Source of the DNA: an uncultured Armatimonadota bacterium
GTDB lineage: Bacteria > Armatimonadota > Armatimonadia > Armatimonadales > Armatimonadaceae
Direction of reading: 5' to 3'
Length of the DNA: 64,000 nt
Assembly: GCA_903910385.1 (NCBI GenBank)
Contig: CAIVZM010000038.1
Location: 1 to 64,000 of the forward strand
Shown here: positions 7,848 to 17,169 of the stretch, one piece after another
Position numbering within the stretch: the stretch's first letter is position 1
Layout: each line of letters opens with the position of its first letter
Program-made: the position numbers and the translations under genes
Notes under the pieces: generated by a model
Seen by the model: the letters and a program-made list of their open reading frames with translations, nothing else
Told to the model about the DNA's origin: nothing
The model's database searches: none

Positions 7848-9662
7848 ATGCCATATCCTCTTATCCCGCGCCTTCACGTCTATTTGACTTTTTTGGTCTG
7901 TTGTCTTTCTTTTTCCGCCGCATCCGCGCAGGAGAGAAAGAGCGATAGCCATGCCCCGGAGAATATCGCCCAGTGGCGGGAAAGCGATGACCGACTTGGT
8001 CGCATCGTGACGTTCCGGCAGGAACAGACCCGACTTGGAGAAGCGCTGGAGGCGGCATCTGAGCAAACAGGCGTCAATCTCAAAATAGAGGAAAAAGGGG
8101 GTGCGGCGGGCGAGATAGCATCCATTTATGTTCACAAACTTCCGCTTTCCGACTTTATGACCGCACTCTGGTCGCTAGTCAGTTATCGTGGCGCTATGTG
8201 GCGCTGGGAAAAGGAAGAGGCGAAAGGGGCGCCTGCTGTCTATCGCCTGATAAAAACGCCCGCCGCCCAGAGTTTCCCCCGTCGTCTTCAGGACTCGGTA
8301 CGACAATATCAACGTGACGCCCTTGAGATGAGTATTGCCGGATTGAATATGCCCAAAGAAGAAGGTATCCAAGCCGCCAAATCATTTCCAGAAAGCGTTG
8401 CAGTATTGAGTGACGACCGGAGTCGGCGAGAAATGTCCGCCTTCCAATCGTTAGCGCCGACCCCGGAGCAACGGGAACGCCTCCTGAAAGGGGAAATCAC
8501 TTTAGAGATTCCTCGTTCGAAATGGCCCGACGAAGTTAAAGTCTATGTACGGGAAGAAATGGCGCTGTCGAATCAATTGAATCCCGGGAATCCCGTTCCC
8601 GAACCGCAAAGCATTAGCATCGAAAGTACGCCCGATGGGTTCGGACAAGCGCCGACAAATCTATGGTTCCGGTTCGACACCATGGGCGGAGGCGTCCTGA
8701 CAGGCGGAATGCAGAGCGCCAGATACTGGCAGGGGGAGATAAAGGCGCAGTGGTTACTGCAGGGAGATTCGGTCACGGATGCCAATCAGGGAAGCAAGAT
8801 TGTCAAGGCGTCGCCCGCGCCGCCGCCAACCGTACGCGATGTACCGGGAGTTGGCGCAGTGACTATAGAGCGGCAATTATCTGGCGCAGAATGGCTCAGT
8901 TCTCTACACAGAGCGACAGATATACCGATTATGGCACGCTTGATGGGCGATACACTTAAACTGCCCGGATGGATACCCCGGAGTTCGCTTGCGGATGCCG
9001 TCAAAAGGATACAGGATACGCAACGGATGACGAAGTGGCGTAACGGAATTTTGTTGGTTACCTATCCCGGTTGGATGAACAACGCCGTTGCTTCAGAATC
9101 GAAATTATCTCTATGGAAACCTCTCAAGGAGTTTCGCGCCGAAGCGATGACATCCCGCGAGATTCCCTCGTTGGAATCGTTCGCACGATTAGCGGCTTCT
9201 TTGACCGAGCGGCAAATAGAGTTTCTGGGTGAGCAAAACAACCTGTTTGCCGAACCATCGTCGATGACGGCGATACTGTGCTCACAACTCATATCATTGC
9301 GCCCCTTCCTTGTCGTCTTGCAAACCTCGCCCAATCTGGGAACTCGTTTAACCAGCGGAATGGGCGTTCCGGTTCGGGACTTGCCTCAATCGCTTCGAGA
9401 GATAGTTCGGCAACGCTTCAACGGGAGTCTACCTTCGAATGCCGTTCTACGGATTACCCGGTATGATTTGGCGCCCGCCGAAACATCTCCGAAATCATTC
9501 GCCGATAAAACAATGACACAAAGGTGGCGATGGGATTTTATCGAGCAAGACCCCTCCTCTAAATTGTTAGCGCCGTCCCTGATGATTGATTGGATAAAAG
9601 GCGCCGTCCCTGAAAGAAAACCCGAAAGCAAAAAAGAGGTCTCAACTCTGGCGATAGAATAG
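7848..9662 (+). CDS. Large exported protein with STN-like N-terminal region
   Basis: About 604 residues. The N-terminus (HVYLTFLVCCLSFSAASAQ) is a clear Sec signal peptide with an AxA-like cleavage site. Mature residues about 35-110 (IVTFRQEQTRLGEALEAASEQTGVNL ..., shown in part) resemble the secretin/TonB short N-terminal fold, a beta-alpha-beta module in which a protein must act on several partners; similarity is by pattern only. A second stretch near residue 345 (QLSGAEWLSSLHRATDIPIM) repeats this theme. No secretin barrel or TonB box follows, so it is not a complete secretin. The ATG at 7848 is preferred over 7821 because the latter lies in a hairpin; neither has a strong ribosome site. 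The role is unknown. Confidence 0.65.
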   Translation: MPYPLIPRLHVYLTFLVCCLSFSAASAQERKSDSHAPENIAQWRESDDRLGRIVTFRQEQTRLGEALEAASEQTGVNLKIEEKGGAAGEIASIYVHKLPLSDFMTALWSLVSYRGAMWRWEKEEAKGAPAVYRLIKTPAAQSFPRRLQDSVRQYQRDALEMSIAGLNMPKEEGIQAAKSFPESVAVLSDDRSRREMSAFQSLAPTPEQRERLLKGEITLEIPRSKWPDEVKVYVREEMALSNQLNPGNPVPEPQSISIESTPDGFGQAPTNLWFRFDTMGGGVLTGGMQSARYWQGEIKAQWLLQGDSVTDANQGSKIVKASPAPPPTVRDVPGVGAVTIERQLSGAEWLSSLHRATDIPIMARLMGDTLKLPGWIPRSSLADAVKRIQDTQRMTKWRNGILLVTYPGWMNNAVASESKLSLWKPLKEFRAEAMTSREIPSLESFARLAASLTERQIEFLGEQNNLFAEPSSMTAILCSQLISLRPFLVVLQTSPNLGTRLTSGMGVPVRDLPQSLREIVRQRFNGSLPSNAVLRITRYDLAPAETSPKSFADKTMTQRWRWDFIEQDPSSKLLAPSLMIDWIKGAVPERKPESKKEVSTLAIE

Positions 9663-9711
9663 TTTTATGCTCTATCAACCGAGGGAAAGTGAAGCGGCGA
9701 TGGGAAGAACG

Positions 9712-10518
9712 CTACTCCCCTTCGGCGAAACGGTGCAGGTGGGCGATGACCGCCATCAGGTGTTCCTTATTCGAGCCGCGCAAACCCATCGTTTCCCGTT
9801 CAGTCGTTTGCAAAAAAGCGAGGAATTCGGCATCCGAAGCATTCTGTCGCAACAGAACGGTAATAGCAGGAACATAGCTGGCGTACTCGTCTCGCGCCTC
9901 CGGCGTATCATTGACGCCTATGGGATCCCAGATTTCCCAGAGGATTCTGTCCACCCCTTCTGTGAAGGTCGTATCCGTTCCTGTATCTTTATCTTCTTCG
10001 TTGTTTTCCACTAAGTTGTTTTCCACTAACATGATAGTTTCCGCACGGAACGCCATTGCATCCTCCGTTAGCGCCCAGGCGGTTATTTCCGCAGGGGCGC
10101 CACCAGGAACCGCGATAATAACATAGGAATACCCCGGGAAAATCTCCTGCGCCAGACGCAGATCATATTCGCTCGGAATCGCGGGGCTATCCGGGTGCGA
10201 ATGATAAAAGCCAAGAATATCTTCGCCCTTTGCGCGAGCGGCTTTATCCGCTCGATAAAATTCGTCCGGTGGAATAGCGAACCGTCGCCGACGAGTTCCC
10301 GTGATGAAGTCCGCTCCCACATCCCGGAATGACGCCCCGTCAGACTCCCAATCATTGACAATGGGAAGCAAATGGGAGATGACCTTTTCCTTCACCGTGG
10401 AGACGCCGATCAGGAAACCGCAGATTTCGTTGGGATACCCTTCCGAAGCTTCTTGCGCCAGTTGCCGGGTTTGTGAAGCGGTCAATGCGATTATCAGGGG
10501 GGCAAGCGCGTCGTCCAT
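9712..10518 (-). CDS. JAMM/MPN+ metalloprotease fused to an extra C-terminal domain
   Basis: A predicted zinc isopeptidase/protease of 268 residues. The complete JAMM signature is present: Glu31 (NEICGFLIG), His106 and His108 (HSHP), Ser116 and Asp119 (SEYD). Bacterial members of this Mec/QbsD-like class cut after the Gly-Gly of ubiquitin-like sulfur carriers, for example in CysO-Mec and QbsE-QbsD. Residues about 185-268 form a second, helical domain with WEIWDPIGVND and DEY, followed by ERETMGL; I know similar sequences as free-standing small bacterial proteins of unknown function, so the fusion is unusual. An acidic linker (NNEEDKDTGTD) separates them. TATAGA lies four bases before the ATG, so the mRNA may be leaderless. 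Likely substrate in this window: the MoaD-NIL fusion at 32103. Confidence 0.88.
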   Translation of the reverse strand: MDDALAPLIIALTASQTRQLAQEASEGYPNEICGFLIGVSTVKEKVISHLLPIVNDWESDGASFRDVGADFITGTRRRRFAIPPDEFYRADKAARAKGEDILGFYHSHPDSPAIPSEYDLRLAQEIFPGYSYVIIAVPGGAPAEITAWALTEDAMAFRAETIMLVENNLVENNEEDKDTGTDTTFTEGVDRILWEIWDPIGVNDTPEARDEYASYVPAITVLLRQNASDAEFLAFLQTTERETMGLRGSNKEHLMAVIAHLHRFAEGE

Positions 10519-10719
10519 ATACTCTATAATCGGGTGGGGACGTTCCCGTTCCGGTGCGTCGAAAAAAATATTTCGAATTTTTTCTCACGAAAGCAGGAAT
10601 CTACTTTGTACACGAAGAATTTTTGACTCTTTTTTCAATCAGGGGAACTTCGGCAGGGGGTGATTCGTAATTCTAACCAGCGCATGTCCTCCTTTTCATT
10701 GTCCATCAGGATGATGGAA

Positions 10720-10747
10720 GCCCGGATTTCCCGAAGGAAATCCGGGC
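10720..10747. terminator. Strong GC hairpin after the crtI-like gene
   Basis: GCCCGGATTTCC and GGAAATCCGGGC form a 12-base-pair stem with a CGAA tetraloop. A T-run (ACATTTTTT) follows on the plus strand. It sits just past the end of the minus-strand desaturase gene (10755) and would end transcription from either side. Confidence 0.7.
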
Positions 10748-10754
10748 ACATTTT

Positions 10755-12314
10755 TTATGGCGTCCAGTTTTTTCTAAACATTTTTTCGGCATCCTCCCGA
10801 ACCGCTTCCACCACGATCTTTCCCCCCAATGTGACCAATGGCAGTCCGCCGCCGGGATGTGTCCCACCACCGACGAAGTACAATCCCTGCGCCTCCTTCG
10901 CCCGATTGGGGGGACGTAAAAAGGCGGAACGCCAGTCATTGGCGGAAAGACCATACAAACTCCCTTTCCACGCGCCATAGCGAGAAGCGAACGTTTCCGG
11001 CGTCCAGAGTTGCTCGCAGACAATACGATCTCGCAAACCCTTCAGACCGCATCGGGTTTCCAGAAGCGTCAGTATGCGCTCGCGGTATCTTGCGGTATTT
11101 TCCTCTGTCCATACGAAATTCTCGGAAAGCGGCGGGGGAGATGTCATCACAAAAAGATTGGAGTAACCCGGCGGAGCGCAGTCCGGTTCGGTGACACTCT
11201 GACAGGTGACGCCGATGACTGGATCATCCGCCGGAACGCTCCGTTTGAAAAGGGCGTCGAATTCCGCCGCCGAATCGTCCGGCAGAAACGAATTGAAGTG
11301 CATCAATGACGGAAATTCGCCTTGGACGCCTAGCAAAAGAAGAAAGGCGGATGTGGATGGCTGCAGATGTTCCCGACTCTGTTGCGACAGTCCGGGCGGA
11401 CAGAATCGCGGATCGATCAGGGACGAATACGCGGTCAACGGGTCGGCATTGCAAATGACGGCGTCCGCCGGGCAGGAATCTCCGTCCCGGACAACAACGG
11501 CGCGAACGACATTCCGTTTAGAGAGAGCGTCCTGTTCAATAATGATTCGCTCCGCTTTCGCCCCGGTACGGATCGTGACACCGAACTTTTCAGCAAGTCG
11601 AATCAGAGCGTTCGCATAGGTACGTAGCCCTCCGCGAAGGTAGTAAGTCCCCTCACCCCATTGCACCCAGGCGATCACCGAATAGATGGACGACGCCTTG
11701 TACGGCGAAGAACCATTGTAAAAAGCGTACAGGTCAAAAATCTGGCGCAGACGGGGGTGATTCAGGCGCTTTTTCGAGAGAGCGCTTAGCGTCTCCCAGG
11801 GCTTGAGGCCGATAAAATCGCCTAACTGACGCCATTGCTGAAAAGTCGGTGCGCCTTTTATTGTTGCGCTGAAATCCTGCCGAAGAAAAGTATTCACCGT
11901 TACGTCATTAACGCGCTTCGCATGGGCAAGCAAGATTCGGAAGCCGACCTCATCGCCGGGAAACGTCTGAGCGATACGCCGCGCCGCTTCTTCAGGATCA
12001 GCGGGGGCATCGAAATGAGTCCCATCCGAAAAATGATAACGACAGATGGGGTCAATGCGCTCCAGCGTCAGGTAATCTTCCATCCGTTCGCCCACATCGT
12101 CGAACAGTTCCTGAATCGCCCAGGGCATGGTCAGAACGTGAGGCCCGGTATCGAAACGAAATCGACCCGCACCCGGAACCTCCGGTTCCCAGATATTGAG
12201 TTTCCCGCCGACACGCTCCCCCTGTTCCAACAGAGTGACGGCATGACCCGCTTTCGCCAGACGGACGCTCGCTACCAATCCTCCCACGCCGCCGCCAATA
12301 ATTACGACCCGCAT
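10755..12314 (-). CDS. CrtI-type phytoene/carotene desaturase
   Basis: A membrane-associated FAD enzyme that dehydrogenates a C30/C40 polyene (phytoene desaturase, CrtN-like or carotene isomerase branch). The dinucleotide-binding N-terminus VVIIGGGVGGLVASVRLAKA is followed by LLEQGERVGGKLN; the C-terminal block is GLYFVGGGTHPGGGLPLVTL, the bacterial-type phytoene dehydrogenase signature. At 519 residues it has normal length. No phytoene synthase or other crt gene is adjacent; a CrtU-like desaturase lies at 37263. The exact substrate cannot be told from sequence. The start ATG at 12314 agrees with the conserved nucleotide-binding strand; a Shine-Dalgarno is not evident. Confidence 0.9.
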   Translation of the reverse strand: MRVVIIGGGVGGLVASVRLAKAGHAVTLLEQGERVGGKLNIWEPEVPGAGRFRFDTGPHVLTMPWAIQELFDDVGERMEDYLTLERIDPICRYHFSDGTHFDAPADPEEAARRIAQTFPGDEVGFRILLAHAKRVNDVTVNTFLRQDFSATIKGAPTFQQWRQLGDFIGLKPWETLSALSKKRLNHPRLRQIFDLYAFYNGSSPYKASSIYSVIAWVQWGEGTYYLRGGLRTYANALIRLAEKFGVTIRTGAKAERIIIEQDALSKRNVVRAVVVRDGDSCPADAVICNADPLTAYSSLIDPRFCPPGLSQQSREHLQPSTSAFLLLLGVQGEFPSLMHFNSFLPDDSAAEFDALFKRSVPADDPVIGVTCQSVTEPDCAPPGYSNLFVMTSPPPLSENFVWTEENTARYRERILTLLETRCGLKGLRDRIVCEQLWTPETFASRYGAWKGSLYGLSANDWRSAFLRPPNRAKEAQGLYFVGGGTHPGGGLPLVTLGGKIVVEAVREDAEKMFRKNWTP

Positions 12315-12398
12315 GAGGTTAGTCTACCGCATCGGTAGCGATAGGGATAAATACCGATCAGGAAGAAGCTTCGTTGAATTCGCTATTTTTGCTGTCGT

Positions 12399-12929
12399 TT
12401 ATCTGCGCCGCCGTCGTCGCCGACGCTTGAAAGCGGACCAGCAGATGTCCGCCCCAACATGTAAAGCGGCGCCCAGAACGATGCCCGCTACCATCCACTC
12501 CGTATGAGCGAGGTGGGTTTCCGCCCACTGGAACATGCCATCCCATATCTGGAGGGATAATTCGTTCCGTTTGATGACGAAAGCGAACGTCAATCCCCAC
12601 GTGACGATACGAAATAATGCCCACATGATAAAGAGGAAATAAACAACTCGCAAAATCGGCGCGAGGAAAAAGGAGTGTGACAGCCGCGAGCGATGCGGAA
12701 TAATCTTCTGATATGGCCACCACAGGTATTTGAAAGGCCCCCACCGATGGTAGATGGAAGAGTTTAAATCAAGATCAGGTGAGAGCATCATGCCGGAAAA
12801 TAGCGTTGCGCCGACGAACGCCACTCCCAGAGTATAGTCGACGGGCGTTTGTGCAAAGTGCCACCAGACCGGGGCGGCGACTGTCGCTCCTATCACCGTG
12901 ATTTTGTCATGGGTCTTTCCGTCTGGCAT
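12399..12929 (-). CDS. DUF2227 family membrane protein (putative metal-binding)
   Basis: 176 residues. The N-terminus MPDGKTHDKITVIGATVAAP, the motif MMLSPDLDLNS, the block WGPFKYLWWPYQKIIPHRSRLSHSFF (quoted here only as its family hallmark; key residues are HRSRLSH) and the late LHVGADI are diagnostic of DUF2227, which is annotated as metal-binding because of conserved His and Asp residues. Four hydrophobic helices make it an integral membrane protein. The C-terminus is a run of eight arginines after an Ala-Phe-Lys stretch, an odd highly basic tail on the cytoplasmic side. It lies 84 bases upstream of crtI on the same strand. Confidence 0.8.
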   Translation of the reverse strand: MPDGKTHDKITVIGATVAAPVWWHFAQTPVDYTLGVAFVGATLFSGMMLSPDLDLNSSIYHRWGPFKYLWWPYQKIIPHRSRLSHSFFLAPILRVVYFLFIMWALFRIVTWGLTFAFVIKRNELSLQIWDGMFQWAETHLAHTEWMVAGIVLGAALHVGADICWSAFKRRRRRRRR

Positions 12930-13015
12930 CAGTTTTCTCTCTCATTCGTTACTATTCTACAGCGCGTCACGTTCGTCGGCGACCCTGTGAATGCGTCTTA
13001 AATAGATTCACAAGA

Positions 13016-13045
13016 TTGACATATCGCTTCTGTAGGGGCTATAAT
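13016..13045 (+). promoter_or_regulatory. Sigma70-type promoter
   Basis: Perfect TTGACA at 13016-13021 and perfect TATAAT at 13040-13045 with an 18-base spacer, about 90 bases before the UDP-glucuronate decarboxylase-like gene. The promoter of the divergent DUF2227 gene must lie in the same short region. Confidence 0.8.
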
Positions 13046-13136
13046 CGCGACAGTATCCGCCCCGATACTGCTGATTTACATGACTCACTTTCAAGCATGT
13101 TTTCCAAGTGGGGCGCGAAAGGAAACACGCGCAATT

Positions 13137-14087
13137 ATGCCACGCGCACTGATCACCGGGGGCGCCGGGTTCCTCGGTTCCCATCTTTCAGACCGCCTCC
13201 TTGCCGAAGGCTACGAGGTCGTCGTTTTCGATAACTTTGTCACTGGATCCTCTGATAATGTTGCACATCTTGTAGGAAATCCCGCTTTTCGTCTCGTCCG
13301 CTATGACGTTACCGAATATTTGTATCTCGATGGTCCTGTAGACTGTATCTTCCACATGGCATCCCCCGCTTCACCGATCGACTTCCCGTCCAAGCCGATC
13401 CAGATTATGAAGGTCAACGGAATCGGGACAATGCGAGCGTTAGGATTGGCGCGTGCCAAAGGCGCCCGTTTCCTTCTCGCCTCGACTTCGGAGGTTTACG
13501 GCGACCCACTGGTACATCCTCAGGTGGAGGAATACTGGGGCAATGTTAACCCTATCGGCGTTCGTGGCGTCTACGACGAGGCGAAACGTTATGCCGAAGC
13601 ATTAACCATGGGCTATCGTCGCTTTCATGGCATGGATACGAAAATCTTCCGTATCTTCAATACCTTCGGCCCACGGATGCGCCTTGACGATGGCAGGGTA
13701 GTCCCGAATTTTATCGGACAGGCGTTGCGCGGCGACCCAATCACAGTCTACGGAACCGGACAGCAGACCCGTTCATTCTGTTATGTCTCCGATCTGGTGG
13801 ATGGAATCTTCCGATTGTCGCAAACGCCGCCGGAAGTATCCGGACCAATCAATATCGGTAATCCCACCGAACGCACCATGCTGGAATTCGCTCAGGAAAT
13901 CAAACGGTTGACGGCTTCTTCGTCTGAAATCGTCTATGAAGACCTCAAGACGGTGGATGATCCCAAACAGCGCAAACCCAATATCACCAAAGCGCAACAG
14001 ATTCTCGGATGGGAACCGAAAGTGAGCCTCGAAGAGGGGCTACAGAAAACCATAGAGTACTTCCGGGGAAAACTTGCAGAAGGCTAA
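13137..14087 (+). CDS. NAD-dependent UDP-glucuronate decarboxylase-like epimerase/dehydratase
   Basis: A short-chain dehydrogenase of the extended type, 316 residues, most like UDP-glucuronate decarboxylase (UXS), which makes UDP-xylose for cell-surface glycans. Seen: [10 protein letters not shown] (NAD loop), [20 protein letters not shown] (catalytic Ser), YDEAKR (catalytic Tyr and Lys), then FNTFGPRM and [12 protein letters not shown], which are typical of UXS. The chosen ATG at 13137 places the nucleotide loop at residue 7 as in the family and has AAGGAA upstream; a longer frame from 13080 adds unrelated residues. It has its own promoter and a strong terminator (14103) and appears monocistronic. 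Confidence 0.88.
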   Translation: MPRALITGGAGFLGSHLSDRLLAEGYEVVVFDNFVTGSSDNVAHLVGNPAFRLVRYDVTEYLYLDGPVDCIFHMASPASPIDFPSKPIQIMKVNGIGTMRALGLARAKGARFLLASTSEVYGDPLVHPQVEEYWGNVNPIGVRGVYDEAKRYAEALTMGYRRFHGMDTKIFRIFNTFGPRMRLDDGRVVPNFIGQALRGDPITVYGTGQQTRSFCYVSDLVDGIFRLSQTPPEVSGPINIGNPTERTMLEFAQEIKRLTASSSEIVYEDLKTVDDPKQRKPNITKAQQILGWEPKVSLEEGLQKTIEYFRGKLAEG

Positions 14088-14102
14088 GAGTCGGACGCCT
14101 CA

Positions 14103-14145
14103 CTATTGATGGGAAAAAGACCGGGTACGCTTTTCCCATCAATAG
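14103..14145 (+). terminator. Long hairpin terminator
   Basis: CTATTGATGGGAAAA and TTTTCCCATCAATAG form a perfect 15-base-pair stem around a 13-base loop, directly behind the UXS-like gene. No U-tract follows, but A/T pairing at the stem base would support termination. Confidence 0.65.
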
Positions 14146-14182
14146 ACCGTAACGAAACTAGTCTACAAACGTATAAACCAGT

Positions 14183-16087
14183 ATGAATGAACTGCCTACC
14201 CTGATTCCGCGTTCGGCGCTGTTCGGTAACCCGGAGAACACAGGGCCTAAAATTTCGCCCGATAGTAAGACACTGGCATTTCTCGCACCCCTCGATGGCG
14301 TCATGAATGTTCATATTCGCCCGGCGCTCGCCCGAGAAAACGCTCACCCGACAGACCCTATCGTTAGCAATCCGGTCACCAGCGATACAAATCGCGGCAT
14401 TTCCGCTTATTACTGGCAACAGGATAGCCAGCATATCCTGTACATTCAGGACACCGGCGGCGACGAAAACTGGCGCGTTTATCAGACCGATATCGAAACG
14501 CGGGAGACCCGCGATCTGACCCCGTTCGACAATGTGCAGGCGCGGATTCTGGCGATCGATCCCCGCTTCCCGGATATCGCGCTGCTGGCGCTGAATACCC
14601 GTGACCCCAGATTGCACGATGTCTATCGGGTTGACCTTAACACCGGCGAATTGATTCTTGTCGAAAAGAACGAGGAGAATTTCGTACAGTACCGACCTGA
14701 CAATCAACTCCGGATTCGCGCCGCTCAGAAGATGCTGCCGGACGGCGGAACGGAAATTTATGTTCGTGACGCCGCCGATAGCGCTCCGTGGCGCTTGCTG
14801 ACCGCCTGGGGACCGGATGATAGCGGGGGCATCGTCGCTTTTTCCCCCGATGATTCAGCGCTCTACATTACGACCAGTGAGGAAGCCAATGCCGCCCGCC
14901 TGCTGGAGATCGACATCGAGAGCGGTATTCCCACCATTCTGGCGCAAGACGAGCAATACGATGTCAGCGGTCTGATGATCAACCCGATCAATCGGGAAAT
15001 AGAAGCGGTCGCCTTTATACGCGCCCGTACGGAATGGACGCCGCTAAATGAAGAAGGTCAGCGCAATCTGGATGAACTGACGCAGGTGCGCGACGGCGAT
15101 TTGCAAATTCTCTCCCGCGATGACGCCGACGACCTCTGGACGGTCGCGTATGTGACCGATGATGGCCCGGTCTACTATTACCTTTATAATCGGGTGAGTC
15201 ATTCGGCGGAACTGCTCTTTTCCAACCGCCCGGCGCTGGGCGTCTATCAGATGGCGAAGATTACGCCCATTGAGTTCGTCGCTCGTGATGGCATGACGCT
15301 CTACGGGTATTTGACCCTGCCGCCACAGAACGCCGCGCAGGCGATCACGCAAAAATGGCCGCTTGTCTTATTCGTACACGGCGGACCATGGGCGCGGGAT
15401 ACCTGGGGCTTCAGTTCGTACGTACAATGGCTGGCGAATCGGGGCTACGCCGTGCTGCAAATCAACTTCCGGGGTTCATCCGGCTATGGCAAATCCTACC
15501 TGAACGCCGGTGACCGTGAGTGGGGCGCAAAGATGCACACCGACTTGCTGGATGGCAAAGCGTGGGCGATCCGGCAGGGTTACGCGGATGCGGATCGTGT
15601 CGCTATCATGGGCGGTTCTTACGGCGGCTATGCCACTCTGGCAGGACTCGCTTTCACTCCGGACGAGTTCGTTTGCGGCGTGGATATTGTCGGGCCGAGT
15701 AACCTGAATACCCTGCTGGCGAGCGTCCCCGCCTACTGGGAACCGATCAAGGCGCAGTTGACCAAGCGCATGGGCGACACCGAGGAATTCCTGACCGAGC
15801 GTTCGCCGTTGTTCAAGGCGCACCAGATCAATAAGCCGCTACTCATTGCACAGGGCGCCAACGATCCGCGTGTCAAAATCGCGGAGAGCGACCAGATCGT
15901 CGAAGCGATGCGTAAGTCGAATCTCCCGGTGGAATATCTGGTTTTCCCGGATGAAGGCCACGGCTTCAACCGCCCGGAAAACACCCTGTTCTTCGTTGCC
16001 AAAGCGGAGGAGTTCTTAGCCAAACACCTGGGCGGACGCGCCGAACCCTTCGCCGAAGTTCCTGGTTCCTCTGGCGAAATCCGCTGA
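14183..16087 (+). CDS. S9 family prolyl-oligopeptidase-type serine peptidase (cytosolic)
   Basis: 634 residues. Residues about 1-370 form a beta-propeller of TolB/PD40-like blades (for example SPDSKTLAFLAP, FSPDDSALYITT). Residues 380-620 are the alpha/beta hydrolase domain: FVHGGPWARD (oxyanion loop), GGSYGGYATLAG with the nucleophilic Ser, ANDPRV with the acidic residue and DEGHGF with the catalytic His. It should cleave short peptides. No signal peptide is present, so it acts in the cytoplasm, unlike the paralogue at 19399. TATAAA ends five bases before the ATG and there is no Shine-Dalgarno, so the mRNA may be leaderless. A GC-rich terminator follows at 16104. Confidence 0.92.
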   Translation: MNELPTLIPRSALFGNPENTGPKISPDSKTLAFLAPLDGVMNVHIRPALARENAHPTDPIVSNPVTSDTNRGISAYYWQQDSQHILYIQDTGGDENWRVYQTDIETRETRDLTPFDNVQARILAIDPRFPDIALLALNTRDPRLHDVYRVDLNTGELILVEKNEENFVQYRPDNQLRIRAAQKMLPDGGTEIYVRDAADSAPWRLLTAWGPDDSGGIVAFSPDDSALYITTSEEANAARLLEIDIESGIPTILAQDEQYDVSGLMINPINREIEAVAFIRARTEWTPLNEEGQRNLDELTQVRDGDLQILSRDDADDLWTVAYVTDDGPVYYYLYNRVSHSAELLFSNRPALGVYQMAKITPIEFVARDGMTLYGYLTLPPQNAAQAITQKWPLVLFVHGGPWARDTWGFSSYVQWLANRGYAVLQINFRGSSGYGKSYLNAGDREWGAKMHTDLLDGKAWAIRQGYADADRVAIMGGSYGGYATLAGLAFTPDEFVCGVDIVGPSNLNTLLASVPAYWEPIKAQLTKRMGDTEEFLTERSPLFKAHQINKPLLIAQGANDPRVKIAESDQIVEAMRKSNLPVEYLVFPDEGHGFNRPENTLFFVAKAEEFLAKHLGGRAEPFAEVPGSSGEIR

Positions 16088-16103
16088 GCCTCCGCGTCAG
16101 GAT

Positions 16104-16137
16104 TCCGGCGGGGCGGGATTATTTCCGCCCCGCCGGA
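16104..16137 (+). terminator. GC-rich terminator hairpin
   Basis: TCCGGCGGGGCGG and CCGCCCCGCCGGA make a perfect 13-base-pair stem with an eight-base loop, 17 bases after the peptidase stop. Only a short T-run (GCTTTCCCC) follows. Confidence 0.7.
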
Positions 16138-16222
16138 GCTTTCCCCACATTTACCAGCCGCAATAAAGCGTGTATTTGAGATTCTACTGAGCGGAAGCTA
16201 TCGTCAGGGCGATACGGCAACG

Positions 16223-17131
16223 ATGACTGCTCAAAAAATGCACCCTGATGAGGTCGAGACCGATGTTTCGCTGGTGGAACGATTGATCGCCGACCAGTTT
16301 CCGCAGTGGGCGAATCTGTCCGTCACCCCGGTTCGCTCTGCAGGAACCGACAATGCGATCTATCGTCTGGGCGAAGATAAATGCGTCCGGTTACCCCGTA
16401 TTGCGGCGACCGTCGCACAGGTAGAGAAAGAACAACAATGGCTCCCCCGATTGGCGCCGCATCTGCCACTTGAAATCCCCGTCCCGCTGGCGGAAGGGAT
16501 CGCGGGCGAGGGTTACCCTTTTCGCTGGTCTGTCTATCAGTGGCTTGAGGGAGCGAACGCCACCCTGGACCGCATCTCCAATCTGGATCAATTCGCGGTA
16601 GCTCTGGCGGAATTTATCGCCGCACTGCAAAAAGTCGATGCGACCGATGGCCCTCCTGCCGGAGAACAGAACTTCTATCGCGGAGCGCCGCTACGCCTGC
16701 GCGACGCTCCCGCCCGCGCGGCAATCGTAGCACTGAATGGCATGATTGATACGGAAGCGGTAATCGCGATATGGGAGGACGCTTTGAACGCGCCCATATG
16801 GACAAACCCGCCAGTCTGGATTCATGGCGATTTGCAGTCAGGAAACCTGCTTTGCCGTGATGGTAAGCTTCATGCCGTGATCGACTTTGGCGGAATGGGA
16901 GTCGGAGACCCCGCCTGCGATCTGATCGTCGCCTGGAATCTTCTTCCCGCCTCGGCGCGGAAGACTTTTCGTGAAACGCTCACGGTAGACACAGCGACCT
17001 GGCGCCGTGGGCGCGGTTGGGCGCTGTCTATCGCTCTGATCGCTCTGCCCTACTACACGGATACCAATCCCGTCCTCGCTGAAATGGCGCGGTTCACCAT
17101 CAATGCCGTCCTCAATGACGCTACCGATTAG
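16223..17131 (+). CDS. APH-family phosphotransferase
   Basis: A 302-residue small-molecule kinase of the aminoglycoside phosphotransferase/choline kinase fold. The phosphate-binding strand region reads SAGTDNAIYRLGEDKCVRLPR; the catalytic loop is IHGDLQSGN and the metal motif is IDFGGMGVGDPACDL. This is the branch often annotated as macrolide/aminoglycoside phosphotransferase-like, but most chromosomal members have other or unknown substrates, so a resistance role should not be assumed. Three ATG codons could start it; the upstream sequence GGCGATACGGCAACG gives no strong ribosome site. The AraC regulator behind it is convergent. Confidence 0.85.
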   Translation: MTAQKMHPDEVETDVSLVERLIADQFPQWANLSVTPVRSAGTDNAIYRLGEDKCVRLPRIAATVAQVEKEQQWLPRLAPHLPLEIPVPLAEGIAGEGYPFRWSVYQWLEGANATLDRISNLDQFAVALAEFIAALQKVDATDGPPAGEQNFYRGAPLRLRDAPARAAIVALNGMIDTEAVIAIWEDALNAPIWTNPPVWIHGDLQSGNLLCRDGKLHAVIDFGGMGVGDPACDLIVAWNLLPASARKTFRETLTVDTATWRRGRGWALSIALIALPYYTDTNPVLAEMARFTINAVLNDATD

Positions 17132-17169
17132 AGAAATTATTCCCCGTTTCGCACACGAAACCGCCGACG

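Noticed and set aside
16223-17131. Antibiotic-resistance gene
   Set aside because: The APH fold is clear, but chromosomal members of this family have many substrates and nothing in the context suggests resistance.
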